This document shows positions 1 through 6,572 of a stretch of DNA of 9,194 nucleotides, in pieces. The translations under genes and the position numbers were made by a program. Within the stretch, counting starts at the first letter, position 1. Every line of letters begins with the position of its first letter. Source of the DNA: Paludibacteraceae bacterium (lineage in GTDB: Bacteria; Bacteroidota; Bacteroidia; Bacteroidales; Paludibacteraceae); the NCBI GenBank assembly GCA_023227695.1, contig JALNVE010000113.1:1-9194 (forward strand), given 5' to 3'. Under the pieces are notes generated by a model, which made no database searches, was not told the origin of the DNA, and was given only the letters and a program-made list of their open reading frames with translations.

Positions 1-290
1 CGCAAAGATAATGCTATCATGAATTTTGGGGAATATTCTTGTCGCTATACCAACCCCACCTATCCGCTGATCCGAAAATCCTTGTGTTTTGTATGATATG
101 CTTTGTTTGTTTAATTTGAAAAATGAAAAAGTCAGTGTGTCTCTCTCAGAAATGAAATGCATTTCAGAAGGTTAGCCAGAGGACGGAATTCCCGATAAGA
201 AATTTGTGCAAATACATGATTGCGTAAACTTCAAAAGAGCAAACCTATCTTTATGGATTTCGTTAACTAAAACTGGATTCGTGGTTGATC
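1..290. other. Intergenic region left of the exonuclease gene
   Basis: No gene is supported here. Plus-strand frame 1 is open from the edge to a TGA at 94-96 (31 codons), which could be the tail of a convergent gene, but it shows no family motif. On the minus strand an ATG at 18-20 opens a frame running off the left edge, too short to judge. A TAnnTTTG-like box (TAGGTTTG, minus strand, 240-247) could serve a gene further left, but there is no TTG box at the expected distance and such boxes occur by chance in A/T-rich DNA. No terminator hairpin is seen just after the exonuclease stop codon. Confidence 0.5.
153..166. repeat. Perfect 14-bp palindrome
   Basis: TGAAATGCATTTCA equals its own reverse complement. 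It lies in non-coding DNA left of the exonuclease gene. It has the size and symmetry of a dimeric regulator site, but no promoter can be firmly placed beside it, so a role is only a guess. Confidence 0.45.
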
Positions 291-1016
291 TTATACGTGC
301 TCCACATTCTTCACGTCAATCGTATCCATGCCATTCATGCTTAGAAACACTTGAACAGTAGCCAATACATCTTTTTCGCAATAAACGGCAATGCGGTCGT
401 AGTCCTTTTCGTTGTAGAAAACTCCGGCAACTTCACTTCCGTCGATATCGTCTTTCGGGGTTGGAATGTTGAACACTGCACATAGCAGCTTCAATGAGGT
501 GTAGTGCTTATAGTCGCCGAATTTCCAAAGGTCCATCGTGTCCAAAAATTTGCACTCCCATGGCTTCTTATAAGCTACGTTGAGAATATCTGGCAATGGT
601 ATGCCGTGAATCAACATTCTTCTTGCAATGAACGGAAAATCGAATTCCTTGGCGTTGTGTCCGCAGAGAAAACTGTTCGGGTCGTAATAAGCTTTGTTGA
701 GGATGTTCGCAAAGTCGGTGAGTATCTTGTGCTCGTCCGTGCCGTAGAAAGATTTTTCACGAAGGTGTTTCTCGTTGTCTTTGTAGTAGATATAACCGAC
801 GGAGATGCAGACAATTCTTCCGAATTCGGCAAAGATGCCGGCCTCCTGGTATTTGCTCTCCGCTGTGCAGTCGTCCGGATAACGCTCGGGAATCCTTGAT
901 TTCATCTGCTCAATCTTCTCTTCCCAGAGGTGGGCGAGGGTAGTGTCCATGGTTGAGAAATTCTCTGTCAGGGGAGCTGTCTCTATGTCTAAAAAGAGAA
1001 TCTTTTCAAGTTGCAT
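291..1016 (-). CDS. Predicted 3'-5' exonuclease, PolB-like DEDDy family
   Basis: A 241-residue protein resembling the single-domain exonucleases related to the proofreading domain of family B DNA polymerases (Pfam DNA_pol_B_exo2 type). Motif I is FLDIET near residues 8-13, with D10 and E12 as metal ligands. Motif II is in GHNAKEFDFPF (119-129), with D126. Motif III is YCEKD (212-216), with Y212 and D216, giving a DEDDy set. No polymerase domain, signal peptide or membrane segment is visible, so it should be a cytoplasmic stand-alone nuclease trimming 3' ends of DNA or RNA; its true substrate is unknown. It starts 81 bases after iorA, but a strong terminator lies between them, so it depends on read-through or on a promoter inside iorA. 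No Shine-Dalgarno sequence precedes the ATG. The family assignment is firm; the cellular role is not. Confidence 0.88.
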   Translation of the reverse strand: MQLEKILFLDIETAPLTENFSTMDTTLAHLWEEKIEQMKSRIPERYPDDCTAESKYQEAGIFAEFGRIVCISVGYIYYKDNEKHLREKSFYGTDEHKILTDFANILNKAYYDPNSFLCGHNAKEFDFPFIARRMLIHGIPLPDILNVAYKKPWECKFLDTMDLWKFGDYKHYTSLKLLCAVFNIPTPKDDIDGSEVAGVFYNEKDYDRIAVYCEKDVLATVQVFLSMNGMDTIDVKNVEHV

Positions 1017-1041
1017 AGTAGAAATGTTTAGTGATGTTTTT

Positions 1042-1082
1042 AAAAAAAGGAGGGGGGAGTTTCCTGCGAAACTCTCCCCCTC
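1042..1082 (-). terminator. Rho-independent terminator of iorA
   Basis: Bases 1050-1063 and 1068-1082 form a 14-bp stem with one bulged base and a 4-base loop: 7 bp around GAGTTTC/GAAACTC, then 7 mostly G-C pairs. Read on the minus strand, the stem is followed by seven T at 1048-1042. It begins 15 bases after the iorA stop and ends 26 bases before the exonuclease ATG, so it separates the two genes. Confidence 0.9.
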
Positions 1083-1097
1083 TGAACAAATATGTTT

Positions 1098-2693
1098 TTA
1101 TTTTTTCTCTGCTTTCTTTTTGCGGGTCAAAGTCTGCATACACTCTCTACGAGGGATAATGACAGAAAGACCTTTGTATTCAATCTCTTCACGAATCATC
1201 TGAGTCATCTCTTCGAAGTTCTTCTTCAAAGGAACTACCACACGGATGTGAGCAGGGTCAACACCGATACCTAGGCAGATGCTTTCTATCTTACCTGTAC
1301 CTGCAGAATCCTGACCTCCGGTCATTGCAGTTGTCTCGTTATCGGAGATGATGACAGTGATGTTTGAGTTTTCGTTAACGGCATCCAACAAACCAGTCAT
1401 ACCTGAGTGCGTAAATGTAGAGTCGCCGATTACAGCAACAGCTGGAAACAAACCTGCGTCAGAAGCACCCTTAGCCATTGTAATGGAAGCACCCATGTCT
1501 ACGCAAGAGTTGATGGCACGTAATGGAGGCAATGCTCCAAGTGTGTAGCAACCAATGTCACTGAATACTTTACCGTCTTTATACTCTGCAAGTACTTTGT
1601 TAAGAGCTTCGTACATGTCTCTGTGTCCGCAACCTTGGCACATTTGTGGTGGACGTTGCTTAACCAATGAAGGGATTTGATATGCGCTCTTGTTGATTGT
1701 TCCGAATGCCTTTGCAACGTGGTCAGGATTCAATTCTCCTGTACGTGGCAATGTTCCGTCCAAACGACCTTTTATGTTCTTTCCGCTTGCGAAGTAACCT
1801 TTCAGGTTTTGCTCAACAAATGGATATCCGTCTTCAATGACTAGCAACTCATTGCATTCGTTAGCGATCTTCTCAACCAACTTGCGAGGCAATGGGTATT
1901 GAGAAATCTTCAATATTGGATATTCGCATCCTTCAGGGAATTGCTCCATCAAGTAGTTGTAACCGATACCGCAAGCGATAACGCCCAACTTCTTGTTCTT
2001 GCCGTCTATATATTTGTTGAAAGCAGATTCTTCAGAAGCCTTAATGAAAGCCTCCTGAGAGTCTAGCAACACTTGGTAACGCTGACGAGCGATAGCTGGC
2101 AAAAGGATGAACTGACGTGGATCCTTAGGGAATGAAATCTCGTTTTGGCTCTTTGTTGATTTTCTCTCAACACCTGAACGGGAGTGTGCCAAACGTGTTA
2201 CGATTCTGAAAAGGACTGGGTAACCCAATTTCTCAGATAGTTCGAAACCTGTGTAGGCCATATCGTAGGCCTCTTGTTGGTTAGATGGTTCTAACATCGG
2301 AACCATTGCGAAGTTTCCGTAGAAACGAGAGTCCTGCTCATTTTGAGATGAGTGCATGGATGGGTCATCAGCAGCCAATACAATAACACCACCGTTAATA
2401 CCTGTCATGCCAGAGTTAACGAATGCATCAGCACAAACGTTCATGCCGACGTGTTTCATGCAAACCAATGATCTCTTTCCTGCGAAAGACATACCAAGAG
2501 CAGCTTCCATAGCTGTTTTTTCGTTGGTTGACCATCTGCTGTGTATGTTTCTCTCACGAGCTTGCTTTGAACCTTGAATGTATTCTGTTATTTCGGTTGA
2601 AGGTGTACCAGGGTAGGCATATACGCCTGATAGACCGCCATCTATAGCCCCTTGGGCGATGGCCTCATCTGCCAATAATAATTCCTTTTGCAT
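1098..2693 (-). CDS. iorA: Indolepyruvate ferredoxin oxidoreductase, alpha subunit
   Basis: A 531-residue thiamine-diphosphate enzyme subunit. In the family, IorA with IorB oxidatively decarboxylates aryl-2-oxoacids such as indolepyruvate and phenylpyruvate to aryl-acyl-CoA, passing electrons to ferredoxin in the cytoplasm. The N-terminal pyrimidine-binding part has YPGTPS (27-32) and the NEKTA stretch with E58. The C-terminal TPP-binding part has CQGCGHRD (352-359), GDSTF (423-427) and SDNETTAMTG (450-459), the usual GDS...N cofactor motif. The archaeal enzymes run past 600 residues and end in a two-[4Fe-4S] ferredoxin domain; here the chain stops soon after RRECMQ (515-520) in a lysine-rich tail with no cysteine cluster. 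This short form is, to my knowledge, usual in Bacteroides relatives. No iorB is adjacent: exonuclease downstream, spt upstream. It appears monocistronic. Confidence 0.93.
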   Translation of the reverse strand: MQKELLLADEAIAQGAIDGGLSGVYAYPGTPSTEITEYIQGSKQARERNIHSRWSTNEKTAMEAALGMSFAGKRSLVCMKHVGMNVCADAFVNSGMTGINGGVIVLAADDPSMHSSQNEQDSRFYGNFAMVPMLEPSNQQEAYDMAYTGFELSEKLGYPVLFRIVTRLAHSRSGVERKSTKSQNEISFPKDPRQFILLPAIARQRYQVLLDSQEAFIKASEESAFNKYIDGKNKKLGVIACGIGYNYLMEQFPEGCEYPILKISQYPLPRKLVEKIANECNELLVIEDGYPFVEQNLKGYFASGKNIKGRLDGTLPRTGELNPDHVAKAFGTINKSAYQIPSLVKQRPPQMCQGCGHRDMYEALNKVLAEYKDGKVFSDIGCYTLGALPPLRAINSCVDMGASITMAKGASDAGLFPAVAVIGDSTFTHSGMTGLLDAVNENSNITVIISDNETTAMTGGQDSAGTGKIESICLGIGVDPAHIRVVVPLKKNFEEMTQMIREEIEYKGLSVIIPRRECMQTLTRKKKAEKK

Positions 2694-2761
2694 TTCTGTG
2701 TTTTATATATTTTTTTCTCTTGTCAGTTAATGAAAATGCGATGCCAAATGCACACACGTAG

Positions 2762-2791
2762 CAAATTTACAAAAAAATGGTCAATCGCCAA
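2762..2791 (-). promoter_or_regulatory. Probable iorA promoter (Bacteroidetes type)
   Basis: On the minus strand TTG (2791-2789) is followed after 19 bases by TAAATTTG (2769-2762), matching the TTG/N17-23/TAnnTTTG pattern known for the Bacteroidetes primary sigma factor. Transcription would start near 2755, giving a leader of about 60 bases. It is the best-spaced promoter-like pair I found in the window. Confidence 0.6.
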
Positions 2792-2954
2792 TAAAAGAAA
2801 GAGATTTACATTGTTGTAATACCATGAAATGTGTGATTGCTTTTCGTGAATGGAGGAAATATGGCGAAATGTGTGGGCGATAATATGTACCTCCACATTG
2901 TCCTCGCTAGAGGCTAAGAAAGGGGCGCCTTGACCTGCAGATGCTATGCCGCAT

Positions 2955-2980
2955 CTCATTTCAAAATTTCTCCAATCGGG
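2955..2980 (-). repeat. Direct repeat copy 1 (26 bp)
   Basis: Matches 3037-3062 at 21 of 26 positions. The copies start 82 bases apart. On the minus strand it reads CCCGATTGGAGA, six variable bases, then GAAATGAG. Confidence 0.6.
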
Positions 2981-3036
2981 AGGGTAAGTTTTTAATTCAC
3001 CAATCTAACCATATAACGTCTTTGTCACAATCGAGC

Positions 3037-3062
3037 CTCATTTCAGCAACTCTCCATTCGGG
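3037..3062 (-). repeat. Direct repeat copy 2 (26 bp)
   Basis: On the minus strand it reads CCCGAATGGAGA, six variable bases, then GAAATGAG. In the same relative frame both copies encode P(E/D)WRxxEMR, which suggests duplication of once-coding or frame-constrained sequence. A looser inverted third copy, GAATGGAG to GAAATG, lies at 2848-2871 on the plus strand. Confidence 0.6.
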
Positions 3063-3238
3063 GTTGCTTGCTTCTAGCAAGCGAAACAAACCAATCATCT
3101 CCTCTCGCACCCCAAGTATCACTGCGCTCACATGGGGCTATCGAAGGGGCCACCCTGCCGGGTAGGAAAAAGCTCGAAACTCATCTCGTATTTTGTCAAT
3201 TAACTTGTTGATTGTTTTCTCTGTAACCAAACTCAAAT

Positions 3239-3269
3239 AAAAAAGGCAAATCCTTCTGGACGTGCCTTT
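3239..3269 (-). terminator. Rho-independent terminator of spt
   Basis: On the minus strand AAAGGCA and TGCCTTT (3269-3263 and 3248-3242) pair. Inside them, after one mismatch, GTCC pairs with GGAT around an AGAA loop. The stem runs into a T tract at 3244-3239. It starts 20 bases after the spt stop codon. Confidence 0.82.
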
Positions 3270-3288
3270 CTTTGAATTATCATTTGAA

Positions 3289-4476
3289 TTATTTGATGAT
3301 TCCAAGTTTCTTAGCGCATTTTCCGATCTTTTCGATTGCTGTTTCAACCTGCTCTTGTGTATGTGTAGCCATAAGAGAGAAACGAATCAATGTGTCAGTT
3401 GATGGAACTGCTGGACTAACCACAGGGTTAACGAATACTCCATCGTCGAACAAATCTTTTGTGAATTGGAAAGTCTTGTAGTTGTCACGAACAAACAAAG
3501 GAATGATTGGAGTCTCTGTATGTCCGATTTCAAATCCGAGAGATTTAAATCTGTCGATAGAAAAATAGGTCATGTCCCAAAGGTGTTTCAAACGCTCAGG
3601 CTCACTCAACATGATGTCTATAGCAGCAATAACGGCAGCTGTAGCTGCAGGAGTAGCACTTGCGCTGAAAATATATGGTCTTGATGTATGTCTTAGTAAG
3701 TTGATGACTTCTTTGTTTGATGCAACGAAACCGCCTATAGAAGCAAAAGACTTACTGAATGTACCCATGATGAGGTCAACGTCTTTTGTTACACCGAAGT
3801 GGTTGCAAACGCCACGACCAAGATCTCCAAGTACACCGATACTGTGAGCCTCGTCTACGTAGAGGTTTGCATTGTATTTCTTTGATAGAGCAACGATTTC
3901 AGGCAATTTTGCAACATCACCTTCCATGCTGAAGACACCATCAACAACAATTAATTTGATTCTTTCTGGATCGCATTTTTTGAGGCATTTTTCCAATGAC
4001 TCCATGTCGTTGTGCTTGAACTTCATTACCTTGGACATGGTTAATTGTCTACCTACCATGATAGAAGCGTGGTCCAATTCGTCAAATATGATGTAATCTT
4101 CTCTTCCTGTAAGAGCGGGAATAACACCCATGTTTACAAAGAAACCTGTAGAGAATACCAAAGCTTCTTCTTTTCCAACAAGTTTAGCTAATTTGTTTTC
4201 CAATTCTACATGGATATCCAAAGTTCCGTTAAGGAATCGCGAACCGGCGCAACCTGTACCATATTTCTTGATAGCTTCGATAGAAGCCTCTTTGATTTTC
4301 GGATGATTGGTTAAACCTAGATAGCTATTAGAACCAAACATCAAAACCTTCTTACCATTAATGGTAACCTCGGTATCTTGGCTGCTTTCAATCACCCTAA
4401 AATAAGGATAAACACCAGCAGCTTTTGCTTTCTGAGGCTCATCGTATAGGGATGATTTTTCTTGTAATAAATTCAT
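3289..4476 (-). CDS. spt: Serine palmitoyltransferase-type alpha-oxoamine synthase
   Basis: A 395-residue PLP enzyme of the alpha-oxoamine synthase family (fold type I aminotransferase). The best assignment is serine palmitoyltransferase, which condenses L-serine with a long-chain acyl-CoA to 3-oxosphinganine, the first step of sphingolipid synthesis in Bacteroidetes. The PLP lysine is K242 in GTFSKSFASIGG (238-249). H136 in DELDHAS should stack on the PLP ring, and D208 and H211 in VDEAHS (207-212) bind the cofactor. GSRFLNGT (78-85) is the usual glycine-rich segment. The SKSFASIGG signature and the length match bacterial SPT better than KBL or BioF, which usually read GTLGKALGG-like. No membrane anchor is seen, so it is a soluble bacterial form. 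An AAGGA lies one base from the ATG, too close for a normal Shine-Dalgarno. The gene has its own terminator and a long leader. BioF-like function is the main alternative. Confidence 0.88.
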   Translation of the reverse strand: MNLLQEKSSLYDEPQKAKAAGVYPYFRVIESSQDTEVTINGKKVLMFGSNSYLGLTNHPKIKEASIEAIKKYGTGCAGSRFLNGTLDIHVELENKLAKLVGKEEALVFSTGFFVNMGVIPALTGREDYIIFDELDHASIMVGRQLTMSKVMKFKHNDMESLEKCLKKCDPERIKLIVVDGVFSMEGDVAKLPEIVALSKKYNANLYVDEAHSIGVLGDLGRGVCNHFGVTKDVDLIMGTFSKSFASIGGFVASNKEVINLLRHTSRPYIFSASATPAATAAVIAAIDIMLSEPERLKHLWDMTYFSIDRFKSLGFEIGHTETPIIPLFVRDNYKTFQFTKDLFDDGVFVNPVVSPAVPSTDTLIRFSLMATHTQEQVETAIEKIGKCAKKLGIIK

Positions 4477-4518
4477 ATCCTTGTTTAAAATTTTTGTATA
4501 CTCTCTATCTTTTTAGTA

Positions 4519-4565
4519 AGGCTTTTATTGTTTAATGTCAGACATTAAGAAGAAAAACCAAGCCT
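4519..4565 (-). promoter_or_regulatory. Inverted repeat in the spt leader
   Basis: A perfect 8-bp inverted repeat, TTAATGTC-A-GACATTAA (4532-4548), sits inside a second one, AGGCTT/AAGCCT (4519-4524 and 4560-4565), with a few T-A pairs between. It lies 43-89 bases upstream of the spt ATG. As DNA the inner 17 bp look like an operator; as RNA the whole could fold as a 47-base hairpin. No T tract follows it, so it is not a standard terminator. The role is inferred. Confidence 0.45.
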
Positions 4566-4660
4566 GTCCTTGTCATTTTAGTTCGCTCTATTAGTTGATT
4601 CTGTAATGCTGTATTGATTCGAACCTAAACTACGCTTTCAGAATGCGCTAAAATTGGCTG

Positions 4661-4668
4661 CAAATATA
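4661..4668 (-). promoter_or_regulatory. Possible spt promoter -7 box
   Basis: On the minus strand TATATTTG fits the TAnnTTTG consensus. No TTG lies 17-23 bases upstream, so support is partial. Use of this box would give a leader of about 180 bases that includes the inverted repeat at 4519-4565. Confidence 0.4.
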
Positions 4669-4743
4669 ATTAAATAAATGTAAATATGAATATCATTTGC
4701 ATAATTTTGATTTCTGAATAAGTTAACCTGTTTTTTGTCTGTT

Positions 4744-4808
4744 GGTAGCGTGTCTAAAATATTGAAATTCAAATAAAAAAAACATCTTTTTTTTGACTTG
4801 GGGCTACC
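4744..4808. repeat. Inverted repeat with A8/T8 core
   Basis: GGTAGC (4744-4749) pairs with GCTACC (4803-4808). Inside, GTC pairs with GAC, and eight A face eight T around CATC. The core has only A-T pairs, so RNA stability is modest; DNA cruciform or bending effects are also possible. Confidence 0.45.
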
Positions 4809-4814
4809 TAAATG

Positions 4815-4863
4815 AAGAAAGAGGAAATGGAAATCTATTTACAGATCTCTATTTCTTCGTCTT
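4815..4863. repeat. 16-bp stem-loop
   Basis: Bases 4821-4836 pair with 4843-4858 around a 6-base loop: 13 Watson-Crick pairs, two G-T pairs and one A-C mismatch as read on the plus strand. AAGA (4815-4818) can add to TCTT (4860-4863). Neither strand shows a T tract directly after it. Confidence 0.5.
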
Positions 4864-5102
4864 AATAGTCGACATTTTCTTCTGAAATATCATCTTTTTA
4901 TGTCTTTTTTAGCTTAGTAGATATCCCCATTGTCGTTAGGTTAACGTTCTTGTTTGCTGTAAATAGGGCTCTCAACGAATGGAAGGAACGTCTGCCATCT
5001 GTGTGATTTTTAGTTTCTGAAAATATGTTTAATTGTTAGCCAAAAATACTTTATTGTTAAAGAAACCGCCCTCGTATAATCTCTTTCTGTCGATGGTTCT
5101 AT

Positions 5103-5130
5103 AAAAACAAATGATAATGCCTTCGGCTTT
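5103..5130 (-). terminator. Weak terminator candidate after the membrane-protein gene
   Basis: On the minus strand AAAGCC-GAA-GGCATT (5130-5116) can form a short stem that overlaps the stop codon, followed after a few bases by TTTGTTTTT (5111-5103). The stem has only about three strong pairs plus two A-T pairs, so termination would be inefficient if it occurs at all. Confidence 0.25.
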
Positions 5131-6182
5131 CATGGCTTTTCTGTGTTTGCTTCTTTATTTACTTCCGTGAGTTTTTTAGATCCGTCTTTTATAGTGACTT
5201 TCATAATGGCCATTCCGAAAAACATCCAGATGAGTTCGCGGATACGGGTCACGAAACTGATAGAGATGCCAAAAGCTGATGTGAACCCTAAAGCACTGAA
5301 GATAATCATAAATCCGCCCTCACGTGTGCCTAGCTGCATTGGGGAGAAAAAAAGAATATTGGCAAACAACGATGCAAATGCCATAATAAGAATGCAGTTT
5401 ATGTAACTGGTGGGATGCCCTAGCGCCATGAAACAGAAATAAATCTCTGCACAGGTGAATATGCGTATGAAGAGTTCATTGCCTAAAGCGAGGTAGAATC
5501 TTCGTTTGTGTTTGCCGTGCAGCGATGCGATTTGTTGGTCTATGATTTCAATTTTTTCTTTGTTTTCGTCTCTTATATTCATAATTCTCTTTTTTAGGAA
5601 AGGAACTTTTCCAAGAAAATTCATGCATTTCATGGCCAATCCTTTTCTGTAGCCCATAAAGAAAATATAGGTTAGGGCGATGCAGACTATAAAAATGGAA
5701 ATTAATAGGGTTGTCCAACCATCTTTCATCGGGATGTATAAGACTGCTAGCAGAACGGAAATCATCCAGAAAAAACAGTGAGCTACGATGTGCATCATCG
5801 AAAATAGGATTACGGATGAGGTGGCTTTTGTCACTCCAATGTATTGCTTCAACTCCATGATTTTGTAAGGCTCACCACCAGCAAGTCCGATTGGTGTGGC
5901 AGAGTTGATGGCAAAGGAGGAGATCGTTATTTTGTAGAGCATAGGGAATTTGATGTTCCTTGACTCTGGCGATCCATCTTTGAAGATTAACAAAGTAGAG
6001 ACGGTATTTAATGCGTATGCAACCGCCCATACTAATAGGATAGGAAGAAACCACCAACCTGTTTGCTTTAGGTTATCTAATATGATCGAGATTCCAATTT
6101 CTTTTATCATGATGACGGTAGCCGTCAATCCAATAACGAGGAATACATTTTGCGTTGTTATATATTTTTTCAGTTTTGCCAT
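5130..6182 (-). CDS. Multi-pass membrane protein, LPG-synthase TM / YbhN-like flippase family
   Basis: A 350-residue integral inner-membrane protein resembling the lysylphosphatidylglycerol synthetase transmembrane domain family (Pfam PF03706; UPF0104, YbhN, AglD). Hydrophobic segments lie at about 13-35, 44-66, 84-100, 123-150, 156-176, 233-254, 258-280 and 290-327. Family signatures are visible: GLAGGEPYK (99-107), and PMQLGTREGG (281-290) followed by TRIRELIW (312-319). A lysine-rich cytoplasmic-type stretch spans about 179-228. There is no aminoacyl-transfer domain, so it is not an MprF lysyl-transferase. Relatives are linked to lipid flipping or glycolipid and cardiolipin traffic, but the substrate here is unknown. 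It is separated from spt by 653 bases and from htpG by 390, so it is probably its own unit. Adjacency to spt hints at a sphingolipid role without proving it. No Shine-Dalgarno precedes the ATG. Confidence 0.87.
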   Translation of the reverse strand: MAKLKKYITTQNVFLVIGLTATVIMIKEIGISIILDNLKQTGWWFLPILLVWAVAYALNTVSTLLIFKDGSPESRNIKFPMLYKITISSFAINSATPIGLAGGEPYKIMELKQYIGVTKATSSVILFSMMHIVAHCFFWMISVLLAVLYIPMKDGWTTLLISIFIVCIALTYIFFMGYRKGLAMKCMNFLGKVPFLKKRIMNIRDENKEKIEIIDQQIASLHGKHKRRFYLALGNELFIRIFTCAEIYFCFMALGHPTSYINCILIMAFASLFANILFFSPMQLGTREGGFMIIFSALGFTSAFGISISFVTRIRELIWMFFGMAIMKVTIKDGSKKLTEVNKEANTEKP

Positions 6183-6499
6183 TTGATTTTTTGCAAAATA
6201 ATTGCTGATTTTTTCTTGTAATAAATAAAGTTCGCTAAGATACTGTTCATAATTATAATTTCAAAAAGGAGATGGAACTAAAGACGGTCTGAAAACAGTG
6301 AAAAGAATAGAGAAAATATCTTTTTGATGAATGTTAAAGTGTTGATATGCAAAATTTAATGTTTGTTTTTCTTCCAAAATTAGAAGATGGTTCGTATCAA
6401 AAAAAATTCTTCGTATTTTTCAAAAAGAGTGTTGCTCAACGTTTCTATATTTTGGGGGAGTTGGCTTGCTGGAAGTAAACTGTCCGAGAAGAGAGGCCG
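6183..6499. other. Intergenic region upstream of the membrane-protein gene
   Basis: A/T-rich with no supported gene. A minus-strand TAATTTTG (6382-6375) fits the TAnnTTTG box. The nearest TTTG (6401-6398) is only 15 bases upstream, shorter than usual. If used, the leader would be about 190 bases. Otherwise I see nothing but simple A- and T-rich runs. Confidence 0.4.
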
Positions 6500-6502
6500 T
6501 CC

Positions 6503-6549
6503 ATTTAATAAACAATGGAGGCCGTGTCCGAAAGAACACGACCTCCATT
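6503..6549 (-). terminator. Rho-independent terminator of htpG
   Basis: Bases 6514-6529 and 6534-6549 form a 16-bp stem around a 4-base loop (GAAA on the plus strand, TTTC on the minus). Two positions that are C-A mismatches on the plus strand become G-U pairs on the minus strand, which shows that the minus-strand RNA is the folded one. A moderately T-rich tail (TTGTTTATTAAA) follows. It starts 23 bases after the htpG stop. A further AATGGAGG copy beside the stop codon (6563-6570) could compete for the same pairing arm. Confidence 0.85.
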
Positions 6550-6572
6550 ATAATGCTATAAACCTCCATTAA

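Larger units (their letters stand above)
2694..3238. other. Intergenic region between spt and iorA
   Basis: The first 100 bases hold the iorA leader and promoter. The rest, about 2800-3238, is richer in G+C than the other gaps and contains a diverged repeat plus two small hairpins: 2939-2956 (AGATGC/GCATCT) and 3064-3084 (TTGCTTGC/GCAAGCGA). Short open frames exist on both strands. One on the minus strand reads through PEWRVAEMRLDCDKDV and stops at about 2999. Another, in a different frame, carries PPDWRNFEMR and runs to 2723. None has a recognised domain or a full gene length. It may be a decayed gene or an intergenic repeat element; I cannot tell which. Confidence 0.45.
4477..5129. other. 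Intergenic region between the membrane-protein gene and spt
   Basis: A strongly A/T-rich stretch without a supported gene. It contains the spt leader and possible promoter, two neighbouring inverted repeats (4744-4808 and 4815-4863), a small CGTTA/TAACG palindrome (4934-4946) and a further TAnnTTTG-like box (TATTTTTG, minus strand, 5041-5048) without a TTG partner. A plus-strand frame of 17 codons (4812-4865) overlaps the second hairpin and is probably chance. Confidence 0.5.

Noticed and set aside
1..96. Open plus-strand frame from the left edge to a TGA (31 codons)
   Set aside because: It could be the tail of a convergent gene, but it is short and lacks any recognised motif.
504..899. Long plus-strand open frame opposite the exonuclease gene
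   Set aside because: It lies wholly inside a gene with clear catalytic motifs on the other strand and has no domain of its own.
2723..2959. 78-codon minus-strand frame between spt and iorA
   Set aside because: It runs through the iorA promoter and leader, shows no domain, and its composition resembles intergenic DNA. The repeat it contains is reported instead.
2941..3165. 74-codon plus-strand frame in the same gap
   Set aside because: It overlaps the minus-strand repeat coding pattern and has no recognisable features.
3197..3220. CAATTAAC/GTTGATTG hairpin followed by TTTTCT, as a plus-strand terminator
   Set aside because: The stem is A/T-rich with almost no loop, and no plus-strand gene precedes it.
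4812..4865. 17-codon plus-strand frame (MKKEEMEIYLQ...)
   Set aside because: It is opposite in direction to all genes, overlaps a hairpin, and is short enough to arise by chance.
5041..5048. TATTTTTG box as a promoter for a small RNA
   Set aside because: No TTG partner lies 17-23 bases upstream, and single boxes of this kind are expected by chance in A/T-rich gaps.
6387..6572. 61-codon plus-strand frame downstream of htpG
   Set aside because: It covers the htpG terminator hairpin and its repeats and has no protein-like features.
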